Positions 56,151 through 64,000 of a stretch of DNA of 64,000 nucleotides are shown in pieces (the stretch's first letter is position 1; each line of letters starts with the position of its first letter). The DNA comes from Roseovarius gaetbuli (lineage in GTDB: Bacteria > Pseudomonadota > Alphaproteobacteria > Rhodobacterales > Rhodobacteraceae). The stretch lies in assembly GCF_900172365.1 (NCBI RefSeq), contig NZ_FWFJ01000013.1:1-64000 (forward strand), read 5' to 3'. Below the pieces are notes generated by a model, which did not search any database, was not told the origin of the DNA, and was given only the letters and a program-made list of their open reading frames with translations. Position numbers and translations under genes: made by a program.

Positions 56151-56744
56151 TCAGCCAAGCACCAACCGAGCCGCAATTGCCCACATCACCGCCCCGATGC
56201 CTGCAACAAGCACCCGCCAGCTTACCTCGCGGCGAAACAGCGGCGCCAAGAGCCGCGCACCGTAGCCAAGACAAAAGAAAAACACAAAACTTGCCGTGAC
56301 CGCGCCGATGCCGAACCCGAGCCGGTCGTCATATTGTGACGAAACCGAGCCGACAAGAACCACCGTATCAAGGTAGACATGCGGGTTTAGCCAGGTCAGC
56401 GCCAGACAGGTCAGCATCGCGCGCCGCAGACTGCCCGTGCCCGTGCCCGCCTCAAACACCGCGCCGCCGCGCCAGGCGGCAAGAAAGTTGCGCGCGCCGT
56501 ACCAGATCAGAAACGCCGCCCCGCCAAAGCGCATGACCTGTTCAAGCCCCGGCACCGCCGCCGACAGCGCGCCGAACCCGGCAACCCCGAACGCGATAAG
56601 CACGGCATCCGACAGCGCACAGATCAAGACCACGGCCAGCACATGCTCACGCCGCAATCCTTGGCGCAAGACAAAGGCATTCTGCGCCCCGATCGCCAGA
56701 ATAAGGCTTAGCCCAAGGGCAAATCCCGCGATTTCTGCCTGCAT
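56151..56744 (-). CDS. argO: LysE/ArgO family amino-acid exporter
   Basis: The 197-residue, roughly six-helix inner-membrane protein has the LysE/ArgO pattern GFALGLSLILAIGAQNAFVLRQGL at 7-30, then ICALSDAVLIAFGV and ALTWLNPHVYLDTVVLVGSV near 115. ArgO exports arginine (or lysine in LysE). ATG 56744 follows GGGGAGAGGG and replaces a longer frame. It is divergent from an argP-like LysR gene, the classical regulator of argO, which supports the name. Confidence 0.9.
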   Translation of the reverse strand: MQAEIAGFALGLSLILAIGAQNAFVLRQGLRREHVLAVVLICALSDAVLIAFGVAGFGALSAAVPGLEQVMRFGGAAFLIWYGARNFLAAWRGGAVFEAGTGTGSLRRAMLTCLALTWLNPHVYLDTVVLVGSVSSQYDDRLGFGIGAVTASFVFFFCLGYGARLLAPLFRREVSWRVLVAGIGAVMWAIAARLVLG

Positions 56745-56846
56745 GTTTCCCTCTCCCCGGTTCTCTGGCTCACTACTGCTCGCTTGCCTAAAGCGGCGCA
56801 GCACATTACCCAAACGCATAATTAACATGCTGCATAAGAGTTGCTA

Positions 56847-57735
56847 ATGAACCTCGACCCACAACAACTCGCCGCCCTCTGCGCCATTCTGCGCTGCGGA
56901 ACCTTTGACGCCGCCGCCGCAGACCTCGGCCTGACCCAATCGGCGATTTCGCAACGTCTCAAGGCGCTTGAAACCCGCGTCGGCGCTCAGCTTGTGCATC
57001 GCGGCCAGCCCTCGACCGGTACGGCGGCCGGGCTGCGCCTTGCCGCGCATGGCGATCAGATCGCCCTGCTCGAGGCCCAACTGGCGCGCCAAATCACCGG
57101 CCTTGCCCCCCGCGCCGCGGACCCGGCTGCGCCTTGCGGTCAATGCCGACAGCCTGGCCACCTGGTTGCCCGCCGCCCTGGCCGAGCTGCCCGATCACCT
57201 GTTTGATCTGGTGATTGATGATCAGGACGCCGCCCATGATCGCCTGACGCGCGGCGAGGTGCTTGGCGCGCTGACGACCCGCGCAAATCCCCTGCCCGGC
57301 TGCGATGCGGTTGCCTTGGGCAACCTGCGCTATATCGCGACGGCGAGCCCCGGTTTCATGGCTGACCACTTTTCGGCTGGGGTCACGGCCAAGTCGCTCG
57401 GCGCGGCCCCGATGCTGCGCTTTGACGCCAAGGACCGGCTTCAGGAGAAATGGATGACCCGGCACCTGGGGCGCACAGTTTCGCCGCCCTGCCACATGGT
57501 TCCGTCCTCAGAAGGCTTTGTCGCCGCTGCCCGGCTCGGGCTTGGCTGGGGCCTCAACCCCGAGCCACTGGTCGCCGATGCGCTTACCTCGGGGGCTCTG
57601 GTGCCGCTCCTGCCTGACGCCGCGCTAGATACGCCGCTCTACTGGCAGTCAAGCCGGGTGCTGGGCGCGGCCCTGACGCCGCTCACCCGCGCCTTGCGCC
57701 GCGCGGCGCGCCAGATGCTCTATCCGCCCGCCTGA
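56847..57735 (+). pseudogene. argP: ArgP-like LysR regulator, frameshifted
   Basis: The N-terminal part (56847 to about 57105) encodes the LysR helix-turn-helix LRCGTFDAAAADLGLTQSAI and RLKALETRVG. The effector domain RLRLAVNADSLATWLPAAL through to RRAARQMLYPPA continues in the next frame and ends at 57735. The frames switch near a run of six C at 57106-57111; one C fewer would join them into a full-length, roughly 295-residue ArgP. As given, the first frame ends at 57206. Position divergent from argO fits ArgP. A single-base error in the C run or a real mutation explains it equally well. The ATG is 56847. Confidence 0.8.
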
Positions 57736-57743
57736 AACAACAA

Positions 57744-57771
57744 CGCCCGGCGCAGAACCCCGCGCCGGACG
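57744..57771. terminator. terminator-like hairpin between argP and yebC
   Basis: CGCCCGGCGC (57744-57753) pairs with GCGCCGGACG (57762-57771), 9 of 10 pairs, 8-base loop. On the minus strand it is followed by TTGTTGTTT and on the plus strand by TCAAAAA, so it may serve yebC more than argP. Confidence 0.55.
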
Positions 57772-57792
57772 TCAAAAACATCGCTCTCGATT

Positions 57793-57817
57793 GCCCGTAG
57801 GGTGGGTGAAACCCACG
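57793..57817. repeat. dispersed 25-bp repeat, copy 2
   Basis: Exact inverse match of 21879-21903, with the TGGGTGAAACCCA core. It lies 19 bases after the yebC stop (which is at 57836) on the downstream side, as copy 1 lies just after the hlyU stop. Confidence 0.85.
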
Positions 57818-57835
57818 CTCCTGCGGCGCTGCAGA

Positions 57836-58585
57836 TTACTCCGCCCCGAGCTGTTCCATGACCTCGTCAGAGGCTTCGAAATTGGTGGTGACACGCTGCA
57901 CGTCATCATCATCCTCAAGCGCGTCAATCAGCTTCATCAGCTTCTGCATGCCCTCAAGGTCCATCTCTGTGGTGGTCACCGGCTTCCAGACAAGCTTGGT
58001 CGAGGTGCTCTCGCCAATCTCGGTCTCAAGCGCGGTGGCAACCTCGTTGAGATCACTGTCGGCGCACCAGATTACATGCCCGTCCTCGCCGCTTTCCACA
58101 TCCTCGGCGCCGGCCTCGATTGCGGCCATCATCACCGTATCACTGTCGCCCACTTCGGCGGGATAGCTGATCTCGCCCTTGCGCTCGAACATGAACCCGA
58201 CCGAGCCGGTTTCGCCAAGGTTGCCGCCGTTCTTGGAAAAGGTCGAACGCACGGTGCTGGCGGTGCGGTTGCGGTTGTCGGTCATCGCTTCGACAATCAC
58301 CGCCACGCCATTGGGCCCATAGCCCTCATAGCGGATTTCCTCGTAATCCTCGCCCTCGCCGCCCATCGCCTTCTTGATGGCGCGTTCGATATTGTCCTTG
58401 GGCATCGACTGGGCCTTGGCTTCCTTGATGGCAAGGCGCAGGCGCGGGTTTTTATCCGGGTCCGGGTCGCCCATTTTGGCGGCAACCGTGATTTCCTTGG
58501 AAAACTTGGAAAAAAGCTTGCCCCGCACAGCGTCCTGACGCCCTTTGCGATGTTGGATATTTGCCCATTTTGAGTGGCCGGCCAT
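57836..58585 (-). CDS. yebC: YebC/PmpR family transcriptional regulator
   Basis: The 249-residue protein starts with the family hallmark [19 protein letters not shown] and has [20 protein letters not shown] near 33 and [24 protein letters not shown] near 107. It ends with the acidic [13 protein letters not shown]. YebC proteins bind DNA as regulators, and recent work ties some members to translation through difficult stretches. Alphaproteobacterial function is unclear. Length is normal and the gene stands alone, divergent from nothing coding. Confidence 0.96.
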   Translation of the reverse strand: MAGHSKWANIQHRKGRQDAVRGKLFSKFSKEITVAAKMGDPDPDKNPRLRLAIKEAKAQSMPKDNIERAIKKAMGGEGEDYEEIRYEGYGPNGVAVIVEAMTDNRNRTASTVRSTFSKNGGNLGETGSVGFMFERKGEISYPAEVGDSDTVMMAAIEAGAEDVESGEDGHVIWCADSDLNEVATALETEIGESTSTKLVWKPVTTTEMDLEGMQKLMKLIDALEDDDDVQRVTTNFEASDEVMEQLGAE

Positions 58586-58692
58586 GATACCGTCTCCTGC
58601 ATGTCCCGAAAATTTGGCTTGTCATATCCGCTTGACGCGCGCAGGGCAACGCCTTGCGACACTGAGCGCGCCATGTGCGCCCGCCTGTTGGC

Positions 58693-60474
58693 TCAAAGCG
58701 GCCAGATCAGCGGAATAAGCGCCGAGGCGAGCAAGCCCACACTCAGGTTCAGCGGCACCCCGACGCGCAGGAAATCGGTAAAGCGGTAGCCCCCCGGACC
58801 ATAGACAAGCGTGTTGGTCTGATAGCCGATGGGCGTGGCGAAACTCGCGCTTGCGGCGACCATCACCGCGACCACGAGCGGGCGCGCATCAATCCCCATG
58901 GCATCGGCCAGACCGATGGCAATCGGCGTCAAAACCACCGCCACGGCGTTGTTCGACACCAGCTCGGTCAGAACCGAGGTCAGCAGGTAAATCACCCAGA
59001 TCACCAGGAACCCCGGCAAAACCGAGAGCGAGGGCGCAATCGCCCCGACGATCAATTCAACCGCGCCCGAGGCCTGAAGCGCCGCGCCGATCGCCAGCAT
59101 CGCAAAGATCAGCGCAAGCAATTGCCCGTCGACAAAGGAAAACGCCTCGTCCGCATCAATGCAGCGAGCCAAAAGCACCACGGCCACCGCGATCACCGCA
59201 AGCGCAAGGATCGGTGCCATGCCAAGCCCCGCAAGGATGACGATCCCCAAAAGGGCCACCACCGCCAGCGGCGCATGGCCGCGCCGAAACGCCCGCGCCG
59301 AGGGGCGCGACACATCGACCATATCCATATCGCGCGACAGGCGCTGAATATCCTCGGGCGCGCCTTCAAGCAAAAGCGTATCGCCAACCCGCACCACAAG
59401 ATCGTCAAGCTGGCGACCGATATTCTGGTTCCGGCGATGCACGGCCAGCGGATAAACCCCATAACGCCGCCGCAGGCGCATGCCGCCGAGCGAGCGACCC
59501 ACCATCTTGCAGCCCGGCGTGATCAGCACCTCAACGGTGCTTGTCTCAACCGCCGAAACCTGATCAACGCGCTTGAGGCTTTTGTCGCGCTGCAGGCTAA
59601 GCAATTCGGTCATCTGCGTGCGCAAAACCACCCGGTCGCCCACATGAAGCGTCACCCCGCTCAGGTTGCGGCGCAGCGATTGATCGCCCCGGATCACGTC
59701 GATAAGGCGCACGCCCTCGCGTTTGAAAAGCTGCACCCCGGTCACTTCGCGCCCGATCAGGTTGCTGTCGGGCGGGATCACCGCCTCGGTGAAAAACTTC
59801 ATCCGCGAGCGATCCGTCAGCATGTCGGCCATGCTATCGCGCGCAGGCAACAGGAAAGGCCCGAAAAACCGCAGGTAAATCGCGCCCCAGATCACCAGAA
59901 TGATGCCAAGCGGCGTGATTTCGAAGATGCTAAAGGCCGCCATGCCCTGCGTGCGCGCGACCCCGTCCACAAGCAGGTTGGTCGAGGTGCCGATCAGGGT
60001 CGTCGTGCCGCCCAGTATGGCCGCATAGCTGAGCGGAATCAAAAGCTTGCTGACCGGGATTTGAAGCGTGCGCGCCAGTTGCACGAACACCGGGATCATC
60101 ACCACCACCACCGGCGTGTTGTTCATGAAGGCCGAAGCCACGACCACCGCCACCAAAAGCATACCGATGGCCGCGCGCGGATTGACCTGCGCCTGGCGAT
60201 CCGCCAGCGAGGTAAAGGCATCAAGCGCGCCTGTGCGCACAAGCGCGCCCATCACGATGAACATCGCCGCAATCGTCCAGGGCGCCGGGTTGGAAAACAC
60301 CATGAGCGCCGATTGATAGGGCAGGATACCAAAGGCCAGCAAGGCCGCGACACCTGCAATTGCCACCACTTCGGTCGGATAGGTTTCACGCACGAAAAGC
60401 ACGAACATCGTCGCAACGACCGCAAGTGCCAATACTGCCTGCCCGGTCTGGGACAGGCCCAAAAGTTCGATCAC
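58693..60474 (-). CDS. SLC13/DASS family permease with two TrkA-C domains
   Basis: The 593-residue inner-membrane protein has two hydrophobic blocks (about 10-205 and 395-593) with the DASS motifs VVASAFMNNTPVVVVMIPV and LLTSVLTELVSNNAVAVVLTPI. Between them lie two TrkA-C/RCK-C domains (IGREVTGVQLFKREGVRLI and MVGRSLGGMRLRRRYGVYP). Such CitT/sulfate-type carriers with RCK domains move divalent anions such as sulfate or dicarboxylates. The GTG start overlaps the stop of the upstream EamA gene (GTGA). Sulfate export would fit the BetC/sulfonate theme but is only a guess. Confidence 0.9.
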   Translation of the reverse strand: MIELLGLSQTGQAVLALAVVATMFVLFVRETYPTEVVAIAGVAALLAFGILPYQSALMVFSNPAPWTIAAMFIVMGALVRTGALDAFTSLADRQAQVNPRAAIGMLLVAVVVASAFMNNTPVVVVMIPVFVQLARTLQIPVSKLLIPLSYAAILGGTTTLIGTSTNLLVDGVARTQGMAAFSIFEITPLGIILVIWGAIYLRFFGPFLLPARDSMADMLTDRSRMKFFTEAVIPPDSNLIGREVTGVQLFKREGVRLIDVIRGDQSLRRNLSGVTLHVGDRVVLRTQMTELLSLQRDKSLKRVDQVSAVETSTVEVLITPGCKMVGRSLGGMRLRRRYGVYPLAVHRRNQNIGRQLDDLVVRVGDTLLLEGAPEDIQRLSRDMDMVDVSRPSARAFRRGHAPLAVVALLGIVILAGLGMAPILALAVIAVAVVLLARCIDADEAFSFVDGQLLALIFAMLAIGAALQASGAVELIVGAIAPSLSVLPGFLVIWVIYLLTSVLTELVSNNAVAVVLTPIAIGLADAMGIDARPLVVAVMVAASASFATPIGYQTNTLVYGPGGYRFTDFLRVGVPLNLSVGLLASALIPLIWPL

Positions 60475-61418
60475 GTATCACAGCCCTCGTGTGGTTTCAC
60501 CCCAGTGTCCCCGATGACAGGCGCAGGGGCAAGCCCGATCCGCGCCCGCGGCTGCACCAGAAATATCCCCGCCAGCATGAGCCCAAGGGCCGCCCAGATA
60601 TAAGGCGAATAGACCTCCTGCAACAGCGCGAGCGACCAGAGCACGCCAAAGCCAGTCACAAGATAGCTGGTCTGCGCCGCAAAGACCGAACCGGCCCGCC
60701 CCACCATCCAGACATAGCTCGCGTAAACCAGCGCATGAATGATCCCGCCCGCCAGAAGCGCCGCTTCGGGCGCCCCGAAGCCAGCCAGCGGATCAATCCA
60801 CTGCCCTGTGACAACCGCCAGGGGCAGCATCAGTATCACCCCAAGCAAAGAGGCTGCAAACAATACCTGAAGGGAATCAAGCCCCTGCATGCCCCAGCGG
60901 GCCACGAGGTTGCCCTCGGCCGCATAAAGCAGTGGGGCTATGAGGGCGAGCGGCACAAAGGCGGCCATGGCCCGATCCGGCAGGCTTGCCTCGGGGCCGA
61001 TCAACAGCAGGATTCCGGCCAGGCCAAGGCTCAGACCCAGCATCCGGCGCCAGGCAAAGCCCTCGTTTCCAAGCGCGATGGCAATCGGCAGCGAAAACAG
61101 CGGCACGGTAGAGATCAGGATCGCCATGACCCCGCCCGGCAAACGTGGCGCGGAGGCATAGAAAAACACATCCGGCAGAACCGCGCCGAACAGCGCCACC
61201 ATCGCGAAGAGCCGCCAATAGGCGCGCCCCAGCTCTAACCGCTTGCCACGTGCGCGGGTGATGGTGCCAAGCACCACGACGCTAATGGTTGATTGCCAGA
61301 AGATAAGGCCAAACGGCTGATAGCCAGTGCTGACCGCGATCTTGGCAAGCGCCACCGACAGGCCCCAGCCCGCCCCCATCGCCAAAAGCGCCAGTGTCAG
61401 ACCGGCGCGCTCTCTCAC
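60471..61418 (-). CDS. EamA/DMT family transporter
   Basis: A 315-residue, ten-helix inner-membrane protein with two EamA repeats. LLAMGAGWGLSVALAKIAVSTGYQPFG opens the first (residues 8-34), ILISTVPLFSLPIAIALGNEGF is near 103, and SYLVTGFGVLWSLALLQE is near 255. The substrate is unknown. The start is a GTG whose GTGA overlaps the ymdB stop, and its own stop overlaps the SLC13-type start, so three genes are tightly coupled. The C-terminal tail LVQPRARIGLAPAPV is cytosolic. Confidence 0.88.
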   Translation of the reverse strand: MRERAGLTLALLAMGAGWGLSVALAKIAVSTGYQPFGLIFWQSTISVVVLGTITRARGKRLELGRAYWRLFAMVALFGAVLPDVFFYASAPRLPGGVMAILISTVPLFSLPIAIALGNEGFAWRRMLGLSLGLAGILLLIGPEASLPDRAMAAFVPLALIAPLLYAAEGNLVARWGMQGLDSLQVLFAASLLGVILMLPLAVVTGQWIDPLAGFGAPEAALLAGGIIHALVYASYVWMVGRAGSVFAAQTSYLVTGFGVLWSLALLQEVYSPYIWAALGLMLAGIFLVQPRARIGLAPAPVIGDTGVKPHEGCDT

Positions 61419-62227
61419 GGGCCTGCTTGCTCCAATCGGCCACCCTGACGGATCATCGAAACCTTGGTGGCCTTGCCGGTCTTGTCGTCGGTCTCGACGT
61501 AAACGCCCGACAAGGTTGCCGCGCCAAGCGCCGGGGTAAAGCGTTCCTTGCCCATGCCTGTCACAAAGCGGCGCATCGGCTCGGTCTTTTCCATGCCGAT
61601 GACGCTTAGGTAGTCACCGCACATGCCGGCATCGCCCTGAAAGGCGGTGCCTCCCGGCAGGATTTGCGTGTCGGCAGTCGGGATATGGGTGTGGGTGCCG
61701 ACCACAAGGCTGGCGCGGCCATCGCAAAAATGCCCCATCGCCATCTTTTCCGAGGTCGCCTCGCAATGCACTTCGACAATCGCGGCCTGAACCGCGCCAC
61801 CGCGAGGATGCGCCCGCAGCACCTCGTCGATGGCCGAAAACGGATCGTCAAAGGCGCGCTTCATGAACACCTGGCCCAGCACCTGCGCCACCAGGATCTT
61901 GCGCCCGCGCCCGTCGGTAAAGACCCGGTGTCCGCGCCCCGGTGCGTTCTTGGCGAAATTCAGCGGCCGGATGATCCGGGTCTCATTGCCAATCGCCTGA
62001 AGCATGTCCTTTTGGTCAAACGCATGATCGCCAAGCGTGACGCAATCGGCGCCGGCCTCGAACAGCCCCTTGGCATGCGCGCCGGTTAGCCCCATCCCCC
62101 CCGAGGCATTCTCGCCATTGACCACAACGAAATCCAGCCGCCACTCTGCGCGCAAGCGCGGCAGGGTCTCGGCCACCGCCGCGCGTCCCGCACGGCCCAT
62201 CACATCGCCTAAAAAGAGTATTTTCAT
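61415..62227 (-). CDS. ymdB: YmdB family metallophosphoesterase
   Basis: The 270-residue protein belongs to the TIGR00282/YmdB calcineurin-like family, 2',3'-cyclic-nucleotide phosphodiesterases in characterised members. Metal-binding motifs are MKILFLGDVMGRAGRAAV (Asp8), NGENASGGMGLT near 38, TLGDHAFD near 64, DIHCEATSEK-like VEVHCEATSEK near 160, and GTHTHIPTADTQILPGG near 190. ATG 62227 begins the homology; an earlier in-frame start is rejected. It heads a coupled ymdB - EamA - SLC13 set. Confidence 0.93.
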   Translation of the reverse strand: MKILFLGDVMGRAGRAAVAETLPRLRAEWRLDFVVVNGENASGGMGLTGAHAKGLFEAGADCVTLGDHAFDQKDMLQAIGNETRIIRPLNFAKNAPGRGHRVFTDGRGRKILVAQVLGQVFMKRAFDDPFSAIDEVLRAHPRGGAVQAAIVEVHCEATSEKMAMGHFCDGRASLVVGTHTHIPTADTQILPGGTAFQGDAGMCGDYLSVIGMEKTEPMRRFVTGMGKERFTPALGAATLSGVYVETDDKTGKATKVSMIRQGGRLEQAGP

Positions 62228-62314
62228 GGAATCGGTGTTATTGACGGACTGCGCCAAGGGCAAGACTCAAACCGCACGCGCTTGGGATTGGGGCCAGTGA
62301 GGGACGCCTCCGGC

Positions 62315-62339
62315 GGAAGTATTTGTGCCAAGAAGAAGG
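62315..62339 (+). repeat. degenerate AGTATTT tail-like element, copy F
   Basis: GGAAGTATTTGTGCCAAGAAG and following bases, preceded by CGCCTCCGGCG, resemble the tail of the two-hairpin element (copy E: GATATTTCCAGCAAGAAGAAAC). It lies just past the osmC stop in the opposite orientation. The stems are missing. Confidence 0.45.
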
Positions 62340-62347
62340 GGCGAGCG

Positions 62348-62821
62348 CTAGGCCTTGATGCGGTAGCGCGCAGCAAAGGTGACCGGGAAATTGACCGAAC
62401 GGGCGATAAAACAGGTCTTGTGTATCTCGTCGTGCAGCGCATTGGCCTTTTTGAGGTCGGTGCCCGACGGCACGCTGATCGAGGGGCGCAGGGTGGCGCG
62501 CAAGAAGCGGCTGGCGCCATTGGCATCAGTTTCGCCCACGGCGAGCGGGTCGTCCTGATAGGCATGAACGATGATGCCCGCGTCGCTGGCGAGGTGCAGG
62601 AACCACAGCATGTGACAGGCCGAGAGCGCCGCGATCAGCATATCCTCGGGGTTGTGAAGGGTCGGATCGCCGCCCAAGAGAGGGTCGTTGGAGCAGTGGA
62701 TCACCGGCTTGCCGGGGGTCTCGACGTTCCAGGTGCGATCATAGCCCTTGTAATGTGCCGTGCCCTCGCCGCGATTGCCGGTCCAGACAACGCGGGCGGT
62801 ATAATCATGTTCGCGCGGCAA
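62348..62821 (-). CDS. OsmC family peroxiredoxin-like protein
   Basis: The 157-residue protein matches the OsmC/Ohr group. It has a YTARVVWTGNRGEGTAHYKGYDR N-terminus, PLLGGDPTLHNPEDMLIAALSACHMLWFL near 47-76 with the conserved Cys at 69, and a second Cys in HKTCFIARSVNFP near 138. The two cysteines reduce organic peroxides in characterised members. The start appears to be TTG 62821, 17 bases inside the 5-FCL gene, with AGAGGTG upstream; no ATG is available at this position. Confidence 0.9.
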   Translation of the reverse strand: MPREHDYTARVVWTGNRGEGTAHYKGYDRTWNVETPGKPVIHCSNDPLLGGDPTLHNPEDMLIAALSACHMLWFLHLASDAGIIVHAYQDDPLAVGETDANGASRFLRATLRPSISVPSGTDLKKANALHDEIHKTCFIARSVNFPVTFAARYRIKA

Positions 62822-63374
62822 ACTCGATCACCTCTGTTTCGGTCACGACCATATCAAGCGGCTGGTCGGTGGGTTCGAGCGGCAGCGCGCTGTCTTCCTG
62901 TGCGCCGTAGGCAAAGCCTATCGCCAGCGTCGCGCGGCGCGCGCGCAGCAGTTCGAGCGTGCGGTCATAAAACCCGCCGCCATAGCCAAGCCGCCCGCCC
63001 TGTCGATCAAAGGCCACCAGCGGCACGATCAGGATTTCAGGCGTGATGAAGTCGTCCTCGGCCGGGATCATCGCACCGAACGGCCCCTCGCGCAGGGCGC
63101 AGCCCGGTGTCCAGCGGGAGAATTTGAGCGGCAGGCCGAGGCGCTGAATGACCGGTACACAGACCGGACCATGCGCCGCCGCCTCTTGCATGACAGGCAA
63201 GGGATCAATCTCGGAGCGGATCGCCATATAGGCCGCGAGAGGCACCCCGCGATAGCCCGCCAGAACGCTCGACAAGAGCGCCGCCTCACCGGCCGGGCGC
63301 GCCGCATGGGCCGCCGCACGGCGCAGAAACGCTGCCTTGCGCGCGGCCGCCTTGATTTCGCTCAGATCAGTCAT
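62805..63374 (-). CDS. 5-formyltetrahydrofolate cyclo-ligase
   Basis: The enzyme converts 5-formyl-THF to 5,10-methenyl-THF with ATP. The 189-residue protein has IKAAARKAAFLRR near the N-terminus (basic ATP-binding segment), AAYMAIRSEIDPLPVM near 47, and the family signature LIVPLVAFDRQGGRLGYGGGFYDR near 113-136. It overlaps mgtE (ATGA) and the osmC-like gene. Folate recycling would suit the THF-using sarcosine oxidase elsewhere in the window, though the enzyme is ubiquitous. Confidence 0.94.
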   Translation of the reverse strand: MTDLSEIKAAARKAAFLRRAAAHAARPAGEAALLSSVLAGYRGVPLAAYMAIRSEIDPLPVMQEAAAHGPVCVPVIQRLGLPLKFSRWTPGCALREGPFGAMIPAEDDFITPEILIVPLVAFDRQGGRLGYGGGFYDRTLELLRARRATLAIGFAYGAQEDSALPLEPTDQPLDMVVTETEVIEFAART

Positions 63375-64000
63375 ACCAGAAACACCGCTGCTAGCCCAAG
63401 GAAGGCGAAGAACCCGACAACATCGGTGACCGTGGTCACGAAAGTGCCCGAGCCAAGCGCCGGATCAATGCCCATGCGATCCATAACAACTGGAATCGCC
63501 GAGCCGGCAAGCCCCGCAACGACCAGATTGATCACCATTGCGGCCGCGATCACATAACCAAGCTCTGGCCCGCCGAACCAGACGATGCCCACGATCGCCA
63601 TCGTGGCGGCAAAAATCAGACCGTTGATCATCCCGACCATGATTTCGCGCCACAGCACCCGCCAGACATTCGAACCGGTCAAATCCTTGGTGGCAAGCGC
63701 GCGCACCGCGACTGTGAGGCTCTGCGTGGCGGCGTTGCCGCCCATCGAGGCCACGATCGGCATCAGCACGGCAAGCGCCACGAATTGGGTAATCGTCGCC
63801 TCGAACTGGGCGATCACCAGCGAGGCGAGGATCGCCGTCAGAAGGTTCACCGCAAGCCAGGGCACCCGCTGTTTGGAGGTCTCGATCACGCTGTCGTTCA
63901 GGCCGCCCTCGCCGACACCGGCAAGGCGCATGATGTCTTCTTCGTGCTCTTCATCGAGCACCGCCATCGCATCATCAATGGTGATCACCCCGACAAGCCG
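63371..64000 (-). CDS. mgtE: magnesium transporter MgtE, C-terminal part (truncated by the window)
   Basis: This is the 3' part of a gene that continues beyond the right edge; about 210 codons are present. It covers the end of the CBS domain (VITIDDAMAVLDEEHEEDIMRLAG), the plug helix and the five-helix membrane pore. The pore carries RVPWLAVNLLTAILASLVI, VLMPIVASMGGNAATQSLTVAVRAL, and the C-terminal FVTTVTDVVGFFAFLGLA with the pore Asp. MgtE channels import Mg2+ (also Co2+) under control of their cytosolic CBS/N domains. Its stop overlaps the 5-FCL start. Confidence 0.95.
   Translation of the reverse strand, partial: RLVGVITIDDAMAVLDEEHEEDIMRLAGVGEGGLNDSVIETSKQRVPWLAVNLLTAILASLVIAQFEATITQFVALAVLMPIVASMGGNAATQSLTVAVRALATKDLTGSNVWRVLWREIMVGMINGLIFAATMAIVGIVWFGGPELGYVIAAAMVINLVVAGLAGSAIPVVMDRMGIDPALGSGTFVTTVTDVVGFFAFLGLAAVFLV

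Noticed and set aside
57093-57206. Programmed frameshift in argP.
   Set aside because: The C run could slip, but no stimulatory stem, internal Shine-Dalgarno or known LysR precedent is visible. A sequencing error or mutation is simpler.

Overview
The window looks like chromosomal DNA of a marine-type Rhodobacterales alphaproteobacterium (Roseobacter/Rhodobacteraceae group). This rests on high G+C over most of the window, a heterotetrameric sarcosine oxidase operon in the order soxB-D-A-G, TetR-type BetI with choline sulfatase BetC, a ChoXWV choline transporter, a dnaG-rpoD-hlyU-like segment, a KpsS/KpsC capsule locus, TTT transporters, and recurring GC-rich two-hairpin intergenic elements. 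No phage, insertion sequence, rRNA or CRISPR array was seen. One tRNA gene, tRNA-Glu(UUC), is present.

Layout. 0.2-6.7 kb: a rightward run of aldehyde dehydrogenase, an M19 dipeptidase-like protein and a BCCT transporter. After a terminator-like hairpin come two overlapping poorly characterised genes (563 aa unknown and a DUF3726-type protein). 6.7-7.3 kb: ribE. 7.4-12 kb: kpsS, an outer-membrane polysaccharide export lipoprotein and kpsC. 12-18 kb: a leftward operon tctA-tctB-tctC-sauS-sauT, probably sulfoacetate or similar acid uptake and activation, with a divergent LacI-type regulator and a clear operator. 19.2-26.6 kb: nrdR-ribD, yjbQ, rpoD-hlyU, dnaG and small secreted proteins. 26.7-33.3 kb: soxBDAG and a Glu/Leu/Phe/Val-family dehydrogenase. 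33.6-36.6 kb: a lower-G+C TadG/TadE-like cassette. 37-40.5 kb: pirin, a deaminase-domain gene whose upstream membrane-anchor part is cut by two in-frame stops, a TetR regulator and a lipoprotein. 40.6-46.2 kb: hom, glpX, recJ, tRNA-Glu, a DUF465 protein and a secreted nuclease. 46.3-55 kb: betI-betC-betA leftward and, divergently, a Tat-exported solute-binding protein and choXWV. 55.1-64 kb: exporters (EamA, ArgO), a frameshifted argP, yebC, an SLC13 transporter, ymdB, OsmC, 5-formyl-THF cyclo-ligase and the C-terminal part of mgtE.

The strongest theme is methylated-amine and osmolyte catabolism. Choline-O-sulfate or choline would be imported and converted by BetC and BetA. BCCT transport, the M19-like protein resembling one found in Pseudomonas glycine betaine loci, and sarcosine oxidase extend the theme downstream. 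betB is absent from the bet cluster. Points most worth a second look are the membrane-anchor/deaminase reading frame with two in-frame stops at 38.2-39.5 kb, the unknown gene pair at 4.3-6.7 kb, the two-hairpin repeat family, the G-quadruplex motif between betC and betA, and the split of ribD from ribE by a 12-kb accessory block.
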